Under the pieces are notes generated by a model that made no database searches, had not been told where the DNA came from, and saw only the letters and a program-made list of their open reading frames with translations. From assembly GCA_001557035.1 (NCBI GenBank), contig LSKJ01000306.1, forward strand, positions 1 to 6,027: 6,027 nt of DNA, in the 5' to 3' direction. Source of the stretch: Rhodospirillaceae bacterium CCH5-H10. GTDB lineage: Bacteria; Pseudomonadota; Alphaproteobacteria; Reyranellales; Reyranellaceae. Positions 1 through 6,027 of the stretch are shown here, one piece after another (the first letter of the stretch is position 1; each line of letters opens with the position of its first letter). The position numbers were made by a program, and so were the translations under genes.

Positions 1-713
1 AGGCAGGTGCCGAGGCCCAGTTCCCGCACCGAGCGGGTGACCGAATAATCGTCGGCGATCCAGCGGTTGAAGCCGCGCCAGTTGCCGATGCCCTCCAGCG
101 TTTCCCGGGTCATGAGCGTGACCCCGCCGGACGCAACCGCGATGCCGAGGCGATCGGCGGCGAACAGGAACCGCGCCTGATGGCCGTCGATATAGGCGCG
201 TTCGACCTCGGCCGCGAAGCTTCCGGGCGCTTCGGCCGCCTTGAGGGCCAGCACGAGCCCCGTCCCGGCCGCCAGGGGGGCCGCGGCCCGCAGCAGTTCG
301 TCGAGGCCGAGTTCGATGCCGGCGTCGCACAAGGCCACGATGGGCCGCGCCGCGGCTTCCAGCCCCTTGCGCACGTTGTTCATCTTGGGATTGAAGGTGT
401 CGTCGTTGCCGACGAGAACGGGCGCATCGGGCCACAGGGCCCGGGTCGGCGCCACGGCGCCATCGTCCGGCCGGGCCACGCAGATCAGGATTTCCGCGCC
501 GGCGTCGGCCAAGCGCCGCAGCGCCTGAACGTAGGCGGCGGTCGCGTCTTCCGCGCCGGCCATAGGGGCCACGATGCTGAAATCCTGCGCCCGGTAGCGG
601 CCGGCGCTGGCGGCCTCCCTAGGGGTCCGGGCAAGTCCCGCGCTCACCCATTGGATCGCCGTGCCAAGTCCCCACCAGCCGAAGCCGAGCCACGCCAGGG
701 TCCCCGGCTCCAT
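1..713 (-). CDS. GT21-like glycosyltransferase (ceramide glucosyltransferase/HpnI-like), 3' end missing
   Basis: Partial gene: 237 codons are visible from an ATG at 713, then the window ends. Residues about 4-28 form a moderately hydrophobic, Trp-rich segment, probably a membrane anchor. The cytosolic GT-A region follows: an 'IVAPMAG' strand at 47-53 (aligning with 'LLKPLKG' of human UGCG), 'CVARPDD' at 78-84 (D84 as the first catalytic Asp), 'NPKMNN' at 108-113, 'CDAGIEL' at 129-135 (D130 as the second Asp), 'GGVTLMTRETLE' near 196-207, and 'IADDY' at 219-223 (D222 as the third Asp). The (Q/R)xxRW motif and C-terminal membrane helices would lie beyond the edge. This pattern fits GT21, which moves a sugar from a nucleotide sugar to a membrane lipid such as ceramide or a hopanoid. 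The alignment is from memory, and the acceptor and sugar here are unknown. The start lies 6 bases after the ATPase stop, so translation is probably coupled. GC content is very high (sampled lines 80-83%). Confidence 0.8.
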   Translation of the reverse strand, partial: MEPGTLAWLGFGWWGLGTAIQWVSAGLARTPREAASAGRYRAQDFSIVAPMAGAEDATAAYVQALRRLADAGAEILICVARPDDGAVAPTRALWPDAPVLVGNDDTFNPKMNNVRKGLEAAARPIVALCDAGIELGLDELLRAAAPLAAGTGLVLALKAAEAPGSFAAEVERAYIDGHQARFLFAADRLGIAVASGGVTLMTRETLEGIGNWRGFNRWIADDYSVTRSVRELGLGTC

Positions 714-719
714 GCCGGA

Positions 720-1532
720 TCACTCGCCCGCGGCAGCCTGCGCCTGCTTGGCGTTCCCGGAGGAGAAGCGCTGGACGTCGTCCTTCTCCACCAGCAGGGC
801 GCGGTGATAGGAGCGGATGACGTCGTTGGGGTCGCCCTGCTCGCGGATGCGCCCTTCCTCGATCCAGATGGCGCGCGTGCACAGGCGGCGCACCTCCGCC
901 ATCGAATGGGAAACGAAGAGCAGCGTGCCGGTCTTGCGGAAATTGTCGATCCAGTCGAGGCACTTGCGCTGGAAGGCGGCGTCGCCGACCGACAGCGCCT
1001 CGTCGACGACGAGAATCTCGGCCTCGACATGGGCGCAGATCGAAAAGGCCAGGCGCGTGCGCATGCCCATCGAATAGTGCTTCACCGGCTGGTCCATGTA
1101 TTCGCCGATGCCGGCGAACTCGGCGATCGAGTCGAACTTGCGCAGGACCTCGCTGCGCTTCAGGCCGAGCACCGCGCCGCCGATCAGGACGTTCTCTCGC
1201 CCCGACAGCTCCATGTCGAAGGTCGAGCCCAGCGCCAGCACCGGTGCGATGCGGCCGTTGACCCGCAACTCGCCATGGCTCGGCAGCGTCATGCCGCAGA
1301 TCACCTGAAGCAGGGTGGACTTGCCGCAACCGTTGCGACCGAGGATGCCGATGCTCTCGCCCTTCTTCACCTCGAGGCTGATGTCGCGCAGCACCCAGAA
1401 GGGCTTGAAGTACGCCTTCCACCAGCCGAGCAGGACCTGCTTCAGCCAGTCGTTGCGATGAGCGTAGAGTTGGAACGCCTTGCCGAGGTTCTTGGCCTCG
1501 ACGACGATCTCAGAGGACGTCGACGATGACAT
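720..1532 (-). CDS. ABC transporter ATP-binding protein, polysaccharide export type (Wzt/KpsT/TagH-like)
   Basis: A 270-residue cytosolic ATPase that would power the neighbouring permease in exporting a glycan or glycolipid. From the chosen start it shows Walker A GRNGCGKST (65-73), an 'LGSTFDMELSGREN' stretch (100-113) that replaces the usual Q-loop context and is typical of Wzt/KpsT/TagH proteins, the signature 'YSMGM' followed by RTRLAFS (153-164), Walker B EILVVDEAL (172-180, catalytic E178) and the H-loop His in 'SHS' (209). The N-terminal 'FWVLRDISLEVKKGE' also fits that family. The ATG at 1532 is preferred: it has an AGG seven bases upstream and gives a 23-base overlap with the permease gene. 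An in-frame ATG at 1589 would add 19 Ser-rich residues lying wholly inside the permease gene and looks unlikely. After the nucleotide-binding domain only about 30 residues remain, so there is no C-terminal carbohydrate-binding domain as in long Wzt proteins. The family call is secure; the substrate is not known. Confidence 0.93.
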   Translation of the reverse strand: MSSSTSSEIVVEAKNLGKAFQLYAHRNDWLKQVLLGWWKAYFKPFWVLRDISLEVKKGESIGILGRNGCGKSTLLQVICGMTLPSHGELRVNGRIAPVLALGSTFDMELSGRENVLIGGAVLGLKRSEVLRKFDSIAEFAGIGEYMDQPVKHYSMGMRTRLAFSICAHVEAEILVVDEALSVGDAAFQRKCLDWIDNFRKTGTLLFVSHSMAEVRRLCTRAIWIEEGRIREQGDPNDVIRSYHRALLVEKDDVQRFSSGNAKQAQAAAGE

Positions 1533-2388
1533 TCCGATACCTGTCGAAGAACCAGTAGCCGAAATAGAAGCTGAACACCGAGATCGCAAGCGTATAGCCG
1601 TAGACGATCATGTTGGGCAGCTTGCCGAACAAGACCACGTCGCGCATGACCTCGACGAAGCCGGTGAGCGCGTTGGCGTAGATCCAGAAGTTGAACGGCG
1701 GCGGCAGCCCGGCGTGGGAATAGAAAATGGGTGTCGCGAACATGAACAGCGGCACGATGGTGATCATCAGATAGCCGGCGTCGCGCGTGAACGCGCCCAG
1801 CGCCGCCAGGAACCACGACATGCCGATCAGGAACGCCATGAACGGAATGAAGATCAGCGGCACCAGCAGCACGGTCCACGGCAATGAGCCGGTCATTGCC
1901 AGCTGGAACACCAGCATCACCGCACCGGAAATCAGCGTGTAAGCGGTGGCGCGCAGGGTCGAGATCACCGGCAGCATGTCGCTGGGGAAGATCGTCTGCT
2001 TGATGAAGTGGGTGTACTCGTGCAGCAGCATCGGCGCCCGGAAAGCCATTTCCGAGAAGAAGCTGAAGACGATGAGGCCGCTGAAGATGAACAGCGAGTA
2101 GCTGACCTGCTTGCCGTCGGTGCCATCGGCCACCGGCAGGGAAAGAGTCGTCGTGAACGCGAATGTGTAGACCGCGATCATCAGCAGGGGCGCGATGATC
2201 GCCCAGATCCAGCCGGCGATGGATCCCTTGAAGCGCTCACGCACCTCGCGTCGCAGGATCGCGGCAATCAGGTCGCGATGGTGCCACATCCGCACGAACG
2301 GCTGTGCGACGAAGCTGCTGACGCGCTCGATCGGACCGAGATTCTCGACCACGATCTGCTTGCCGTTGACGACTTTCACCGACGGCAT
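1510..2388 (-). CDS. ABC-2 type permease, polysaccharide/glycolipid export (Wzm/KpsM/TagG-like)
   Basis: A 292-residue inner-membrane protein, the channel half of the exporter whose ATPase follows. After a soluble N-terminus comes an amphipathic interface helix with the family-like 'RREVRERFKGSIAGWIWAI' (46-64). About six hydrophobic segments follow, near 60-80, 97-118, 138-163, 170-197, 207-224 and 261-282. The 'FTRDAGYLMITIVPLFMFATP' stretch (200-220) and the C-terminal 'FDRYRNVIVDVL' are typical of this family. Length is slightly above the usual 260-270 because of about 35 extra N-terminal residues. The ATG at 2388 is the first in frame and has an AAGGAG 11 bases upstream. The gene begins 28 bases after the tRNA-Lys CCA end and overlaps the ATPase start by 23 bases, so the two subunits are probably made in a coupled way. 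Sampled lines are only about 50-63% GC, lower than the flanks; part of this is expected for membrane-protein codons. The exported substrate cannot be read from the sequence. Confidence 0.92.
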   Translation of the reverse strand: MPSVKVVNGKQIVVENLGPIERVSSFVAQPFVRMWHHRDLIAAILRREVRERFKGSIAGWIWAIIAPLLMIAVYTFAFTTTLSLPVADGTDGKQVSYSLFIFSGLIVFSFFSEMAFRAPMLLHEYTHFIKQTIFPSDMLPVISTLRATAYTLISGAVMLVFQLAMTGSLPWTVLLVPLIFIPFMAFLIGMSWFLAALGAFTRDAGYLMITIVPLFMFATPIFYSHAGLPPPFNFWIYANALTGFVEVMRDVVLFGKLPNMIVYGYTLAISVFSFYFGYWFFDRYRNVIVDVL

Positions 2389-2399
2389 GAGCCGTTCTT

Positions 2400-2405
2400 C
2401 TCCTT
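2400..2405 (-). promoter_or_regulatory. Ribosome-binding site of the ABC permease
   Basis: AAGGAG matches the anti-Shine-Dalgarno core and lies 11 bases before the ATG at 2388, inside the 28-base gap to the tRNA 3' end. It supports the ATG at 2388 as the start. The leader is too short to hold a separate promoter. Confidence 0.75.
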
Positions 2406-2416
2406 CTTGGGTCCAG

Positions 2417-2491
2417 TGGTGAGCCCGGTGGGGTACGATCCCACGACCCTCTGATTAAAAGTCAGATGCTCTACCGCTGAGCTACGGGCTC
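2417..2491 (-). tRNA. tRNA-Lys (anticodon UUU), CCA encoded
   Basis: A complete 75-base cloverleaf. The acceptor stem GAGCCCG pairs with CGGGCTC, bases 8-9 are TA, and the D stem GCTC/GAGC encloses the loop AGCGGTA. The anticodon stem TCTGA/TCAGA encloses CTTTTAA, so the anticodon is TTT and it reads Lys AAA/AAG. The variable loop is GGGTC and the T stem is GTGGG/CCCAC. Discriminator A and CCA are encoded. All stems pair fully, so it should fold. The T-loop is ATCGTAC instead of the consensus TTCRANY: position 54 is A and position 58 is T, the reverse of the near-universal T54-A58 pair. It lies 87 bases after the coaD stop and 28 bases before the ABC permease. Its own promoter is visible upstream. 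Confidence 0.97.
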
Positions 2492-2532
2492 GTCCCGGTT
2501 CCGCGCCGCGGGCCTCTCCGCCGCGCGGCGCC

Positions 2533-2561
2533 CATATAAAGTGCGAGGGGCCGATGGTCAA
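2533..2561 (-). promoter_or_regulatory. Sigma70-type promoter for tRNA-Lys (and possibly the ABC genes)
   Basis: TTGACC (2561-2556, 5 of 6 to consensus) and TATATG (2538-2533, 4 of 6) are separated by exactly 17 bases. The bases after the -10 are almost pure G/C (GGCGCCGCGCGGCGG), like the discriminators of stable-RNA promoters under stringent control. Transcription would start near 2525-2527, about 35 bases before the mature tRNA 5' end, leaving a GC-rich leader for RNase P to remove. It is predicted from sequence only. Confidence 0.7.
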
Positions 2562-2562
2562 C

Positions 2563-2580
2563 GAGGCCTGTTCGGGCCTC
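2563..2580. terminator. Hairpin overlapping the coaD stop codon; possible weak terminator
   Basis: GAGGCC and GGCCTC form a perfect 6-bp GC-rich stem around a 6-base loop. The hairpin covers two bases of the coaD stop codon and ends one base before the -35 of the tRNA promoter. On the minus strand no T-run follows (GTTGACC comes next), so a standard Rho-independent terminator is not supported. It may be a partial terminator, an mRNA 3'-end stabiliser or chance. Confidence 0.35.
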
Positions 2581-3085
2581 ATTTCTTGACGAATTTCGCC
2601 TTTAGACGCTCGAACACCCTCTTGGACACGAACTGGGAGGTATCCCCGCCCAGCCGGGCAATATCCTTCACCAGCGACGAGGCGATGAACTGGTGCCGGT
2701 CCGACGCCATCAGGAAGATGGTCTCGATCGCAGGCTCCATGCGGGCATTCATGTTGGCCATCTGGATCTCGTACTCGAAGTCCGAAACCGCCCGCAGGCC
2801 GCGGATGATGACCGACGCATTCACGTCGCGCGCGAAGTGGATCAGCAGCCCCTCGAACGGCACCACCGTGATGCGGTCGCGGTCGGCCTGTGGAAAATCC
2901 GCAATGTCTTCCTTGATGATCTCGATCCGCTCCTCGAGCGAAAACAGAGGTCCCTTGCCCACGTTGATGTGCGGGCCGATCACCAGCCTGTCGACGAGCC
3001 GCAGCGAGCGGCGCACCACTTCCATGTGCCCGCTCGTGATGGGATCGAACGTGCCCGGATACACCCCGGTGCGTTCTACGGCCAT
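2579..3085 (-). CDS. coaD: Phosphopantetheine adenylyltransferase
   Basis: Catalyses the next-to-last step of coenzyme A synthesis: 4'-phosphopantetheine plus ATP gives dephospho-CoA and pyrophosphate, in the cytosol. At 168 residues it has normal family length and is a single nucleotidyltransferase domain. Visible hallmarks are 'YPGTFDPITSGH' (9-20) with T12 and the TxGH histidine H20, K44 in 'GKGPLFSLEER', 'IIRGLRAVSDFEYE' (93-106) with R95 and R98 for phosphate/substrate binding, and 'FIASSLVKDIA' (133-143) near the ATP site. The ATG at 3085 is preceded by a purine-rich AAGGGGGAG. It lies 55 bases after the gyrA stop, in the same direction, with no convincing terminator between, so read-through from gyrA is likely. 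The 55-base gap holds only the ribosome-binding site and a short 5-bp inverted repeat. No key residue appears to be missing. Confidence 0.97.
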   Translation of the reverse strand: MAVERTGVYPGTFDPITSGHMEVVRRSLRLVDRLVIGPHINVGKGPLFSLEERIEIIKEDIADFPQADRDRITVVPFEGLLIHFARDVNASVIIRGLRAVSDFEYEIQMANMNARMEPAIETIFLMASDRHQFIASSLVKDIARLGGDTSQFVSKRVFERLKAKFVKK

Positions 3086-3087
3086 GT

Positions 3088-3096
3088 CTCCCCCTT
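3088..3096 (-). promoter_or_regulatory. Ribosome-binding site of coaD
   Basis: The purine run AAGGGGGAG ends two bases before the coaD ATG. Its AAGGGG part gives a five-base spacing and supports the chosen start. Confidence 0.55.
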
Positions 3097-3140
3097 GTGC
3101 GCAGACTGCGACGGCGAAGTCTTAGCGACACGATCCGTCC

Positions 3141-5996
3141 TTATCCACCGTTTGTTTCGGAACTGGAGTCCTGCTCCGTTCCGGTCTCCGGCTCGGACTG
3201 GTTATCGCCGTTTCCACCGTTGCCGGCATCGTCTTCACCGATCCGCACGGCCGTGACGACGCGCTCGCCGTCGCTCACGTTGACGATCCGTACGCCGCGC
3301 GTCGCACGCCCGGCGATGCGAATTCCATCCACCGGACAACGGATCAGCGTGCCGGCGTCGGTCACCAGCATGATCTCGTCGGTGTCGAGCACCGGTACCG
3401 CCGCCACGATCTCGCCGCCCTTGGCGAGGCTCATCAGTTCCACGCCCTTGCCGCCGCGACCGGTCACCCGGTACTCGTAGGCGGAGGTGCGCTTGCCGAA
3501 GCCGGACGAGGCCACGGTGAGCACGAACTCCTCCCTGGCCTTCAGCTCGGCGAAACGCTCCGGCGACAGCGTTGCGGGCGGCGCGGCCGCCTCCTCGCCC
3601 ACAGGAGCTTCCTCCTCCGGCGTGTCCACGACCGCCTCGCCGGCATCCACCGCGTTCTCCGCCTGGCGCTCGGCGCGCGACTGGCGCAGGTAGGCGTCGC
3701 GCTCCTCGCTGGTGACGCCCTTGCCGGCATCGACCAGCGACATCGAGATCACCTCGTCGCCTTCTGCCAGCGCGATACCGCGCACGCCGGTCGAGTTGCG
3801 GCTCGCGAACAGGCGAACCTTGTCGGTCGGGAAGCGCATGGCGCGGCCCTGGCGCGTCGCCAGCAGCACGTCCTGGTCCTCGCTGCAGACGCCGACGCCG
3901 ATCAGGCGGTCGCCGGCATCCTCGCCCTCGAACTTCATGGCGATCTTGCCGTTCTGGTTGACGTTCACGAAATCGCCGAGCTCGTTGCGCCGCACGCCGC
4001 CGCGCGCGGTGGCGAACATGACGTTCAGCGTCGCCCAGCTCGCCTCGTCCTCCGGCATCGGCATGACCGTGCTGATCGTCTCGCCCTCGCTGAGCGGCAG
4101 CAGGTTCACGAACGCCTTGCCGCGCGCCTGCGGGGCGCCGAGCGGCAAGCGCCAGACCTTGAGCTTGTAGACGATGCCGCGGCTGGAGAAGAACAGCACC
4201 GGCGTGTGGGTGTTGGCCACGAACAGGCTCGACACGAAATCGTCGTCGCGCGTGGCCATGCCCGAGCGGCCCTTGCCGCCGCGGCGCTGGGCGCGATAGG
4301 CCGAGACCGGCACGCGCTTCACGTAGCCGCCATGGGTCACGGTGACGACCATGTCCTCGCGTTGGATCAGGTCCTCGATGTCCTGCTCGAACTCGTTGTC
4401 GAGGATCTCGGTGCGACGCGGCGTGGCGTACTTGTCCTTGATCTCGACCAGTTCCCTGGCCATCAGCGCAAACAGCTTGTCGCGGTCACCCAGAAGTTCG
4501 AGATACCCCTCGATCAGTTTCGCGACCTCGGTCAGCTCTTCGGCGATCTTGTCGCGCTCCAAACCGGTCAGGCGCTGCAGCCGCAGCTCCAGGATCGCGC
4601 GGGCCTGCACCTCCGACAGCCGGTAGGTGCCTTCGGGCGACACTTCGCGGCCGGGCTCGGCGATCAGGTCGATCAACGGCTTCACGTCGGCGGCCGGCCA
4701 GTCCTTGGCCATCAACCGCTCGCGCGCCACGTTCGGATCGGGCGAGCGGCGGATCATCTCGATCACTTCGTCGATGTTGGCGACGGCGATCGCGAGGCCG
4801 ACCAGCACATGGGCGCGGTCGCGCGCATGATTGAGCTCGAAGCGGGTGCGCCGTGTGAGCACTTCGGCGCGGAAGCGGATGAAGGCCTCGAGCAACTCCT
4901 TGAGGCTCATCAGCTTCGGGCGGCCGCCGTCGAGCGCCAGCGCGTTGACGCTGAAACTCGTCTGCAGCGGCGTGAAACGGTAGAGCTGGTTGAGCACAAC
5001 GTCGGACATGGCGTCGCGCTTCAGGTCGATGACCAGCCGCACGCCGTCCCGGTCGCTCTCGTCGCGGATCTCGGAGATGCCCTCGACCTTCTTGTCGCGC
5101 ACCACCTCGGCGATGCGCTCATGCAGGCGCGCCTTGTTCTCCTGGTAGGGGATCTCCGTGACGACGATCGACTCGCGGCCGCCGGATTTGGTCTCGATGT
5201 TGGTCCTGGCCCGCATGACCATCGAGCCGCGACCGAGTTCGAAACCGGCCCGGATGCCATTGCGGCCGAGGATGATGCCGCCGGTCGGGAAATCGGGGCC
5301 CGGCACGTACTCCATGAGCTGCGGCACGGTCAGTTCGGGATTGGCGATCAGCGCCAGGCAGGCGTCGATCAGTTCGCCGAGATTGTGGGGCGGGATGTTG
5401 GTCGCCATGCCCACCGCGATGCCGCCGGCGCCATTGGCCAGCAGGTTCGGATAGGCCGCCGGCAACACCGTCGGCTCGTTCTCGCGCTCGTCGTAGTTCG
5501 GCTGGAACTCGACGGTATCCTTGTTGATGTCCTCGAGCAGCGTCTCGGCGACGGTGGCCAGACGCGCCTCGGTGTAACGCATCGCCGCCGGCGGATCTCC
5601 GTCCATCGAGCCGAAATTGCCCTGCCCCGAGATGAGCGGCAGGCGCATCGAGAAGTCCTGCGCCATGCGCACCATGGCGTCGTAGATCGCGCTGTCGCCG
5701 TGCGGGTGATACTTGCCCATCACGTCGCCGACGATGCGCGCCGACTTGCGGAACGGCCGCGTCGAGTCGTAGCCGCCTTCCTTCATCGCGTAGAGAATGC
5801 GCCGCTGCACGGGCTTCAGCCCGTCGCGCGCATCGGGCAGCGCGCGCGACACGATCACGCTCATGGCGTAATCGAGGTAGGAGCGGCGCATCTCCTCTTC
5901 GATGGTGATCGGGGCGATATCGTGCGGAGAAGACGGGGGCGGAGGCGCGTCGGAGGGCGGCGGCGGCGCCGGCGGCAAGGTCGTATCGTCGCTCAC
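3141..5996 (-). CDS. gyrA: DNA gyrase subunit A
   Basis: The DNA-breaking and rejoining subunit of type IIA topoisomerase; with GyrB it introduces ATP-driven negative supercoils. It has 951 residues against 875 in E. coli. The extra length is a Pro-rich N-terminus (about 1-25), an acidic insertion in the C-terminal domain (about 755-822) and a Gly/Asn/Glu-rich tail. '[22 protein letters not shown]' opens the conserved core. The winged-helix/tower part holds catalytic Y141 in '[10 protein letters not shown]', preceded by R140, and the DNA-bending Ile193 in '[15 protein letters not shown]'. The GyrA box QRRGGKG (570-576) identifies gyrase and not ParC, and is followed by the beta-pinwheel domain. 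Quinolone-determining positions are S102 and D106 (E. coli S83, D87), the sensitive state. The start is GTG at 5996: the next in-frame ATG (residue 36) is already inside the conserved core. The upstream AGG is weak. coaD follows. Confidence 0.98.
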   Translation of the reverse strand: MSDDTTLPPAPPPPSDAPPPPSSPHDIAPITIEEEMRRSYLDYAMSVIVSRALPDARDGLKPVQRRILYAMKEGGYDSTRPFRKSARIVGDVMGKYHPHGDSAIYDAMVRMAQDFSMRLPLISGQGNFGSMDGDPPAAMRYTEARLATVAETLLEDINKDTVEFQPNYDERENEPTVLPAAYPNLLANGAGGIAVGMATNIPPHNLGELIDACLALIANPELTVPQLMEYVPGPDFPTGGIILGRNGIRAGFELGRGSMVMRARTNIETKSGGRESIVVTEIPYQENKARLHERIAEVVRDKKVEGISEIRDESDRDGVRLVIDLKRDAMSDVVLNQLYRFTPLQTSFSVNALALDGGRPKLMSLKELLEAFIRFRAEVLTRRTRFELNHARDRAHVLVGLAIAVANIDEVIEMIRRSPDPNVARERLMAKDWPAADVKPLIDLIAEPGREVSPEGTYRLSEVQARAILELRLQRLTGLERDKIAEELTEVAKLIEGYLELLGDRDKLFALMARELVEIKDKYATPRRTEILDNEFEQDIEDLIQREDMVVTVTHGGYVKRVPVSAYRAQRRGGKGRSGMATRDDDFVSSLFVANTHTPVLFFSSRGIVYKLKVWRLPLGAPQARGKAFVNLLPLSEGETISTVMPMPEDEASWATLNVMFATARGGVRRNELGDFVNVNQNGKIAMKFEGEDAGDRLIGVGVCSEDQDVLLATRQGRAMRFPTDKVRLFASRNSTGVRGIALAEGDEVISMSLVDAGKGVTSEERDAYLRQSRAERQAENAVDAGEAVVDTPEEEAPVGEEAAAPPATLSPERFAELKAREEFVLTVASSGFGKRTSAYEYRVTGRGGKGVELMSLAKGGEIVAAVPVLDTDEIMLVTDAGTLIRCPVDGIRIAGRATRGVRIVNVSDGERVVTAVRIGEDDAGNGGNGDNQSEPETGTEQDSSSETNGG

Positions 5997-6027
5997 GGAA
6001 ACCTGGGATTTTCTCGTTCTTGCAGCC
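5997..6027 (-). promoter_or_regulatory. gyrA leader with weak ribosome-binding site
   Basis: Only 31 bases upstream of the gyrA GTG are present. An AGG at 6002-6004 lies five bases before the start and is the only Shine-Dalgarno-like match. The bases just upstream (GCAAGAACGAGAAAATCC) are A-rich. No promoter can be assigned in so short a stretch. Confidence 0.35.

Noticed and set aside
180..1529. A 449-codon open frame on the plus strand
   Set aside because: It lies wholly opposite the glycosyltransferase and ATPase genes, which have clear family motifs. Its Arg/Gly/His/Ala-rich product has no recognisable domain. Long antisense frames are common in GC-rich DNA.
1533..1589. Upstream ATG at 1589 as the ATPase start
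   Set aside because: It would add 19 low-complexity Ser-rich residues encoded wholly inside the permease gene. The ATG at 1532 fits the family N-terminus and has an AGG at good spacing.
2519..2530. Palindrome CGCCGCGCGGCG as an operator site
   Set aside because: It lies in the GC-rich discriminator and leader of the tRNA promoter, where such palindromes arise easily by composition alone. There is no second copy or known regulator match.
3100..3110. Inverted repeat CGCAG-T-CTGCG between gyrA and coaD as a terminator
   Set aside because: A one-base loop cannot close, the stem is short and no T-run follows.
2376..3131. A 251-codon minus-strand frame across coaD, the tRNA and the gap
   Set aside because: It is out of frame with coaD and reads through the tRNA gene. 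Its product is Arg/Gly/His-rich without domains.
3487..5454. Several plus- and minus-strand frames of 60-150 codons within gyrA
   Set aside because: All are in other frames of a well-supported gene, without domains or ribosome-binding sites that I could recognise.
3141..5996. ParC (topoisomerase IV subunit A) as the identity of the large gene
   Set aside because: An intact GyrA box (QRRGGKG) and a full-length pinwheel domain are present, which mark gyrase.

Overview
This 6,027-base window carries six genes, all on the minus strand. In transcriptional order (high to low coordinates) they are gyrA, coaD, a tRNA-Lys(UUU) gene, an ABC-2 type permease, its ABC ATPase, and a glycosyltransferase cut off by the left edge. 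The DNA is GC-rich. GyrA has an acidic insertion in its C-terminal domain and a '(D)[18 protein letters not shown]' start, and CoaD begins with a typical proteobacterial 'YPGTFDPITSGH'. These point to an alphaproteobacterium. A Rhodospirillales-like lineage is possible, but this is an impression and not shown by the sequence.

Right half (about 2,579-6,027): housekeeping genes. gyrA is complete, starts at GTG, and keeps the catalytic tyrosine, the GyrA box and quinolone-sensitive residues. coaD follows after 55 bases and encodes phosphopantetheine adenylyltransferase (CoA biosynthesis). No convincing terminator lies between them, so they may share a transcript.

Middle (2,389-2,578): a short regulatory and tRNA block. 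A 6-bp-stem hairpin overlaps the coaD stop codon. Directly after it is a good sigma70-type promoter (TTGACC - 17 bases - TATATG) with a GC-rich discriminator, followed by an intact tRNA-Lys with encoded CCA. The tRNA has an unusual T-loop.

Left half (1-2,388): a surface-glycan or glycolipid module. The permease starts only 28 bases after the tRNA CCA, with a clean AAGGAG ribosome-binding site and no room for a separate promoter or terminator. The ATPase overlaps the permease by 23 bases, and the glycosyltransferase starts 6 bases after the ATPase stop. The transporter is of the Wzm/Wzt-KpsM/KpsT-TagGH type. The glycosyltransferase resembles family GT21 (ceramide glucosyltransferase/HpnI-like). 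The inference is an exporter plus a lipid-glycosylating enzyme, possibly expressed from the tRNA promoter. The most interesting points are this tRNA-mRNA arrangement, the swapped A54/U58 T-loop of the tRNA, and the pairing of a GT21-like enzyme with a polysaccharide-type exporter. No mobile element, CRISPR array or rRNA was seen.
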